Source: Caldilineaceae bacterium (GTDB lineage Bacteria > Chloroflexota > Anaerolineae > Caldilineales > Caldilineaceae). From it: 64,000 bases of DNA. The notes beneath the pieces are model-generated. The model was not told the origin of the DNA. It did no database searches and worked only from the letters and a program-made list of their open reading frames with translations. The translations under genes were made by a program, and so were the position numbers. Below are positions 59,935 through 64,000 of the stretch, piece after piece. The stretch covers positions 48,646 to 112,645 of the forward strand of contig JAGNDO010000010.1 in assembly GCA_018003515.1 (NCBI GenBank), read 5' to 3'. The first letter of the stretch is position 1. The number at the start of each line of letters is the position of its first letter.

Positions 59935-61605
59935 ATGCTAACCCCAAGACCCCATGCCATCTATCATTCGGGAAAAATCTACACCGTCAACCCGACCCAG
60001 CCTTGGGCCGAAGCCGTGGCTGTGGCCGATGGCCACATCCTGGCCGTGGGGCAGAACGCCGAGATCTTGGCCCTGGCCGGGGCGGAGACCGAGCGGGTGG
60101 ACCTGGGCGGTCGCTTGACCCTGCCCGGTCTGTGCGATGCCCATATCCACTTCTATAATTGGTCCATCACCCGCCAAGAGGTGGAACTGGCCGCCACCCG
60201 CAGCAAGGCCGAGATGATGGCGCGCATCGCCGAGCGGGCCGCCACCACTCCGCCCGGCGGCTGGATTGTGGGCAACGGCTGGAACGAGAGCCGATGGGGC
60301 GAAACCCGCTTCCCAGACCGCCACGACCTGGACGTGGTGACCGGCCCGGATCGCCCGGCCATCTTCTGGCGCAGCGACATGCACGGGGCGGTGGCCAACA
60401 GCGCCGCCCTGGCCCTGGCCGGGGTGACGGGCAGCACGCCCAATCCGGCTGGCGGGGTGATCGACATGGACAGCGCCGGCCAGCCCACGGGTTTCTTGCG
60501 GGAACTGGCCATCGGGTTGGTCGCCTTCCACATCCCGGCTATTTCGTCCGCAGCCTTGGACGCTGCCCTGGCCGGGGGCATGGCCGAACTGCATCGCCTG
60601 GGCATCACCGCCCTGCACGACCAGCGCATGAAGGACCACGACGACGGTCCCCTTGCCCTGGCCGCCTACCAGCGTCTGCGCCGGGACGGGCGGCTGAAGC
60701 TACGCATCAACTGCAACATCGCCGCCCACGATCTGCCCCATTTGGCCGGGTTAGGATTGGCCACGGGCTTTGGGGACGACACCCTGCGCCTGGGCCATGT
60801 CAAAGTCTTCACTGACGGCAGCATGGGCACCCGCACGGCGTGGATGTTGGCCCCATTTGAAAAAGAGCATCCCGGCGATCCCGACAACCTGGGGGTCAGC
60901 GTCACCCCCCCGGCGCAGATGGCGGCGGAATTTCACCGGGCCACGGAACTTGGCTTCCCCATCAGCGTCCACGCCATCGGCGATCAGGCCAACCGGGTGG
61001 TGCTGGACATCTTCGAGGAGTTGGCCGCCACCGGCATGACGCCGGCCACCCCCCACCGCATGGAGCATGTACAGATCATCGACCCCACGGACCTGCCCCG
61101 GCTGGCCCAGTTGGGCATCACCGCCAGCGTGCAGCCCATCCACGCCACGGACGACATGGACACGGCGGATCTGCTTTTAGGCGCACGCACGGCCCACATG
61201 TACAACTTCCGCAGCCTGTTGGCCAGCGGCGCCCTCCTGGCCCTGGGCAGCGACGCCCCCGTGGCGGACCCTAACCCCTTCCTGGGCTTCCACGCCGCCC
61301 TGGTGCGCCAGCGGCCAGAGCGGGCAGAGCGCCCGGCCTGGCATGGGGCCGAGCGCATCGGGTTGAAAGAGACCATTCTTGGCTATACGAAGAACGCCGC
61401 CCAAGCCGGGGGATGGGCCGACACCATCGGCAGCCTGGAAGCGGGCAAACGGGCCGACATGATCGTCCTGGACCGGGATCTCTTCGAGCTGACCCGGCAA
61501 GGCTTCCAAGGCCGAGAAGTGGCCGACACCCAGGTGGCCATGACCATCTTTGACGGCGAAATCGTGTACGAGGCGAATGGCAAATGGCAAATGGCGAAAC
61601 CCTGA
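59935..61605 (+). CDS. Amidohydrolase, YtcJ-like
   Basis: Protein of 556 residues of the metal-dependent amidohydrolase superfamily. It starts [20 protein letters not shown] with AAAGGAATCCC upstream. Metal-binding residues are in [13 protein letters not shown] (HxH), the later His in [12 protein letters not shown] and [10 protein letters not shown], and the Asp in [14 protein letters not shown]. It probably hydrolyses an amide or ester; the subgroup is related to N-substituted formamide deformylase, but the substrate is unknown. The last residues (NGKWQMAKP) are encoded by a short AATGGCAAATGGC repeat. Confidence 0.9.
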   Translation: MLTPRPHAIYHSGKIYTVNPTQPWAEAVAVADGHILAVGQNAEILALAGAETERVDLGGRLTLPGLCDAHIHFYNWSITRQEVELAATRSKAEMMARIAERAATTPPGGWIVGNGWNESRWGETRFPDRHDLDVVTGPDRPAIFWRSDMHGAVANSAALALAGVTGSTPNPAGGVIDMDSAGQPTGFLRELAIGLVAFHIPAISSAALDAALAGGMAELHRLGITALHDQRMKDHDDGPLALAAYQRLRRDGRLKLRINCNIAAHDLPHLAGLGLATGFGDDTLRLGHVKVFTDGSMGTRTAWMLAPFEKEHPGDPDNLGVSVTPPAQMAAEFHRATELGFPISVHAIGDQANRVVLDIFEELAATGMTPATPHRMEHVQIIDPTDLPRLAQLGITASVQPIHATDDMDTADLLLGARTAHMYNFRSLLASGALLALGSDAPVADPNPFLGFHAALVRQRPERAERPAWHGAERIGLKETILGYTKNAAQAGGWADTIGSLEAGKRADMIVLDRDLFELTRQGFQGREVADTQVAMTIFDGEIVYEANGKWQMAKP

Positions 61606-61705
61606 ACTCGTTCCCACGCTCCGCGTGGGAACGCATATGGACGCTCCGGCGTCCCCACTGGGCGCAGGAGCGCCCCCATTTGCGCCCACGCGGAGCGTGG
61701 GTGCA
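61604..61705. repeat. CGTTCCCACGC-type palindrome
   Basis: CTCGTTCCCACGCTCCGCGT and CCCACGCGGAGCGTGGG arms enclose GACGCTCCGGCGTC. It lies between the amidohydrolase and serine hydrolase genes. Confidence 0.85.
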
Positions 61706-61717
61706 AGAGAGGAATCC

Positions 61718-63094
61718 ATGAAAAAACTTGACCAATTCATCCAAGAAAAAATGACCGCCACCCATCTGCCCAGCGTGAGCGGGGCGGCCATGGTGGACGG
61801 CAAAATCGTCTGGTCCCGTGGCTTTGGCTTCCGGGACTTGGACCAGGGGCTGCCCGCCACGGACCGCACGTTGTATTGCATCGCTTCCATGACGAAATCC
61901 TTCACCTGTTTGGCCATCATGCAGTTAGCAGAGCAGGGAAAATTGAGCGTGGACGACCCCATCGGCCACCACATCCCCTTTGATCTGCAAGCGAAGGGGG
62001 AGCCGGTGCGGATTTGGCATCTCATGACCCACTCCGCCGGCATCCCCGCCCTGGCCTATGCCGAAAATGTGATTCGGGGCATGACCGGGGGCATGGAAAG
62101 CTGGCTGCCCATCGCCACCTATGCGGACATTGTCACCTTTATGGGCGACGCCGAAAGTTGGGCCACCCACAAGCCGGGGGAGCGCTGGCACTATCTCAAC
62201 GAGGGCTATCAACTCCTGGGCTATGCCATCGAACAGATCAGCGGCTTGAGTTTTCAGGATTATGTCACCCAGCACATCCTGGCCCCACTTGGCATGGATC
62301 GCAGCTTCTTCGCCAAAGCGGACGTGGACGCGGACCCGGACGCGGCCACCCCCTACGTGGTCACCGACAGCGGCGAGCGCATCCCCTCGGTCTATCCCTA
62401 TGGCGCGCTGAGCGCGGATGGCGGGCTGATCAGCAACGTGCAGGATCTGTCCCGCTATCTGGCCATGCACATGAACGGCGGCGAATTGGACGGGGTGCGG
62501 GTACTCTCGGCAGCGGGCATTGCGGCCATGCACACAGGCCGCATCCCCCGCCCGGAGGTGGGCAACCCCTTCGGTGAGGCCACATACGCCTATGGCTTTG
62601 GGGATACGCCGGACTTTTTGGGCCACCGGCTGATCAGCCACGGCGGGGATGTGGGGACGGCCACGGGCTATTTGGGCTTTATCCCCGAAAAGAAGATGGG
62701 GATCATGATCCTGAGCAACGGCAGCGGGTATGGGCCAAGCAATCTGGGCATCTACGGCCTGGCCGAGATGCTGGGTCAGGACCCCGACCGCCTCCCCCAC
62801 GTGGTGCGGGACCGGCGGCTGGCCGAGTTGACCGGCACCTACGAGAGCTATCGCGCCACCATGCGCTGGGAGATCCGGCGCAACGGGGATCTGCTGGTGG
62901 CCGCCAGCCGCACAAAACACTCGGCCAACGAATCTACCATCCTCCCCCAAACCCTTGACGAGCAGCAACGCACCTTCACCCTGCTCCAAGACGGCATCAC
63001 CCTGCCCATCACCTTCACCGTCTCGCCGGGCGAGCCTGCCCCCCAGGTGGATCTGATCTGGGGTCGCTATCGTCTGCGCCGGGTGGGGGTGTAA
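61718..63094 (+). CDS. Serine hydrolase of the beta-lactamase/DD-peptidase family
   Basis: Protein of 458 residues of the class C beta-lactamase-like fold. Active-site motifs are SxxK in CIASMTKSFTCLA (about residue 58), the Tyr motif in RWHYLNEGYQLLGYA and a His-Gly-Gly in LISHGGDVG. There is no signal peptide, so it is probably a cytoplasmic esterase or peptidase, not a resistance enzyme. A C-terminal beta domain of about 110 residues (LAELTGTYESYRATMRW) follows. GAGAGGAATCC precedes the ATG. Confidence 0.9.
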   Translation: MKKLDQFIQEKMTATHLPSVSGAAMVDGKIVWSRGFGFRDLDQGLPATDRTLYCIASMTKSFTCLAIMQLAEQGKLSVDDPIGHHIPFDLQAKGEPVRIWHLMTHSAGIPALAYAENVIRGMTGGMESWLPIATYADIVTFMGDAESWATHKPGERWHYLNEGYQLLGYAIEQISGLSFQDYVTQHILAPLGMDRSFFAKADVDADPDAATPYVVTDSGERIPSVYPYGALSADGGLISNVQDLSRYLAMHMNGGELDGVRVLSAAGIAAMHTGRIPRPEVGNPFGEATYAYGFGDTPDFLGHRLISHGGDVGTATGYLGFIPEKKMGIMILSNGSGYGPSNLGIYGLAEMLGQDPDRLPHVVRDRRLAELTGTYESYRATMRWEIRRNGDLLVAASRTKHSANESTILPQTLDEQQRTFTLLQDGITLPITFTVSPGEPAPQVDLIWGRYRLRRVGV

Positions 63095-63097
63095 AAT

Positions 63098-63190
63098 GAA
63101 GGGATTGGGAGATTGGGAGATTGGGGAATTGGGTGATTGTCTGTTCGGCCAATCGCCCAATCTCCCAATCGCTCAATCTCTCAATCTCCC
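63098..63190. repeat. GGGAGATT inverted repeat
   Basis: GGGATTGGGAGATTGGGAGA words and AATCTCCCAATCGCTCAATC words form a hairpin between the serine hydrolase and the last gene. Confidence 0.85.
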
Positions 63191-63207
63191 CACAAGGAGG
63201 CACACCC

Positions 63208-64000
63208 ATGCCCCATCTTCACGTCAACGACATCAACCTCTATTATGAATGGCAGGGCGACGAGACGAAGGATCTGATGATCCTCAACAACGGCATTTTT
63301 ATGTCTGTGCCGTCCTGGGCGTTTCAAACCCCAGACTTGGCGAAACACTTCCGGATTCTGGCCTATGACATGCGGGGCCAGGGACGCAGCGACCACCCAG
63401 ATGGGCCGTACGACATGGACCTCCACGCCCAGGATCTGCTGGGGCTGATGGATGCTCTGGGCATTGAGCGCGCCCACATGGTAGGCACGTCGTACGGCGG
63501 TGAGCTGAATTTGTATCTGGGCATCCACCACCCGGAGCGCTGCCGCAGTTTGACGGTGATCGCCTCGGTCTCCCACAGCGAGACGTTGCTCCATGCTGTG
63601 GTGGAGCGGTGGCGGCAGGCCGCCCTGCTGGGGGATGGGGAACTCTTCTTCACCCTGATCTACGCGGATGTCTATTCCCAGGGTTTCTTGGATGCCAACC
63701 CGGAGATGGTGCCCGTGGCCCGCAAGCGCTACGCCGACCTGGATCTGGCCGCGGCCGTGCGGCTGATCGAGAGCTATCAGCGCTTCGACGTCCGCCAGGA
63801 TCTGCACCGCATCCAGATCCCCACCTGCATCGTCGCCGCGGAGCTGGACCTGCTCAAGCCCCGGCGCTACAGCGACTTCATGCACCAAGAGATTGCCGGG
63901 TCCGAATACCATCTCATCCCCAACGCCGGGCATGTGGTGGTGATGGAGCAGCCCGGCGCGGTCAACAGCATCATCATCGGCTTCTTGACCCGGCAGCGTT
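63208..64000 (+). CDS. Alpha/beta hydrolase (3' end beyond the window)
   Basis: At least 264 residues, cut by the window edge close to its expected C-terminus. It begins MPHLHVNDINLYYEWQGDE with AAGGAGG upstream. The nucleophile Ser is in MVGTSYGGELNLY, the acid in AAELDLLKPRR and the catalytic His in PNAGHVVVMEQP, so the triad is complete. LAYDMRGQGRSDHPDGPYDM is the family's central strand. The substrate is unknown. It may form an operon with the two preceding hydrolases. Confidence 0.9.
   Translation, partial: MPHLHVNDINLYYEWQGDETKDLMILNNGIFMSVPSWAFQTPDLAKHFRILAYDMRGQGRSDHPDGPYDMDLHAQDLLGLMDALGIERAHMVGTSYGGELNLYLGIHHPERCRSLTVIASVSHSETLLHAVVERWRQAALLGDGELFFTLIYADVYSQGFLDANPEMVPVARKRYADLDLAAAVRLIESYQRFDVRQDLHRIQIPTCIVAAELDLLKPRRYSDFMHQEIAGSEYHLIPNAGHVVVMEQPGAVNSIIIGFLTRQR

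Overview
The window looks like a high-GC chromosome segment from a Chloroflexota-type bacterium, probably Anaerolineae-like. The reasons are the bacterial Elp3, the abundant Uma2, DUF2277 and CHAT-type genes, a large secreted protein ending in the YLPLVRR motif common on exported Anaerolineae proteins, and the dense REP-like palindromes in nearly every gap. This placement is inferred from gene content and no search was run. I recognise about 50 protein genes, one tRNA-Asp, two probable small RNA genes and two probable attenuator leaders.

Layout. (1) 89-7176, minus: an FGGY sugar kinase, ribulose-phosphate epimerase, a fused TPP-dependent E1 alpha/beta dehydrogenase, its E2 and a SorC-type regulator, reading from a promoter with a nearby palindromic operator. 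(2) 7347-9691, plus: DUF1349 protein, HpaI-type aldolase and aldo/keto reductase. (3) 9737-10739, minus: alpha/beta hydrolase and DUF2277 protein. (4) 10980-18797, minus: an aromatic amino acid operon, aroH-pheA-DAHPS-DAHPS-tyrA-aroA-aroE, behind a good promoter and a leader ORF packed with Phe, Tyr and Trp codons followed by an intrinsic terminator. (5) 18874-27835, minus: sigma factor, double-zinc-finger anti-sigma, TPR-CHAT protease and a 1404-residue secreted GEVED/DUF11 protein. (6) 27960-32489: galactokinase, a Trm9-like methyltransferase, Uma2 and Elp3; the methyltransferase and Elp3 suggest a tRNA wobble-uridine pathway. (7) 32518-36233, minus: P1 peptidase, a Pro/Thr-rich anchored protein and a formylglycine-generating-enzyme-like membrane protein. 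(8) 36425-39490, plus: tyrS with a Tyr-codon leader, then twin small RNAs on the minus strand, then fabI. (9) 39595-41788: VOC protein, tRNA-Asp and a YceI lipoprotein. (10) 41893-56878, minus: threonine aldolase, hisB, a more AT-rich toxin-antitoxin plus C39-protease cassette, hisC, hisD, TrkA/KtrA, Nudix, DsbA-like, GlcG-like, a second separate E1 beta/alpha pair, cmk, rluB, D-Ala-D-Ala carboxypeptidase and alcohol dehydrogenase. (11) 57067-59593, minus: secF and secD. (12) 59935-64000, plus: amidohydrolase, serine hydrolase and a truncated alpha/beta hydrolase.

The dominant theme is that several families of short repeats and palindromes fill the intergenic spaces and are also read in frame. 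They form interdomain linkers in E2 and Elp3, an internal insert in HisC, the hydrophobic core of a signal peptide, and N- or C-terminal tails elsewhere. One family (AATCAACC) sits repeatedly at translation starts. The most novel-looking items are the aromatic leader attenuator, the twin small RNAs, the sigma/anti-sigma/TPR-CHAT module and the repeat-derived protein linkers.
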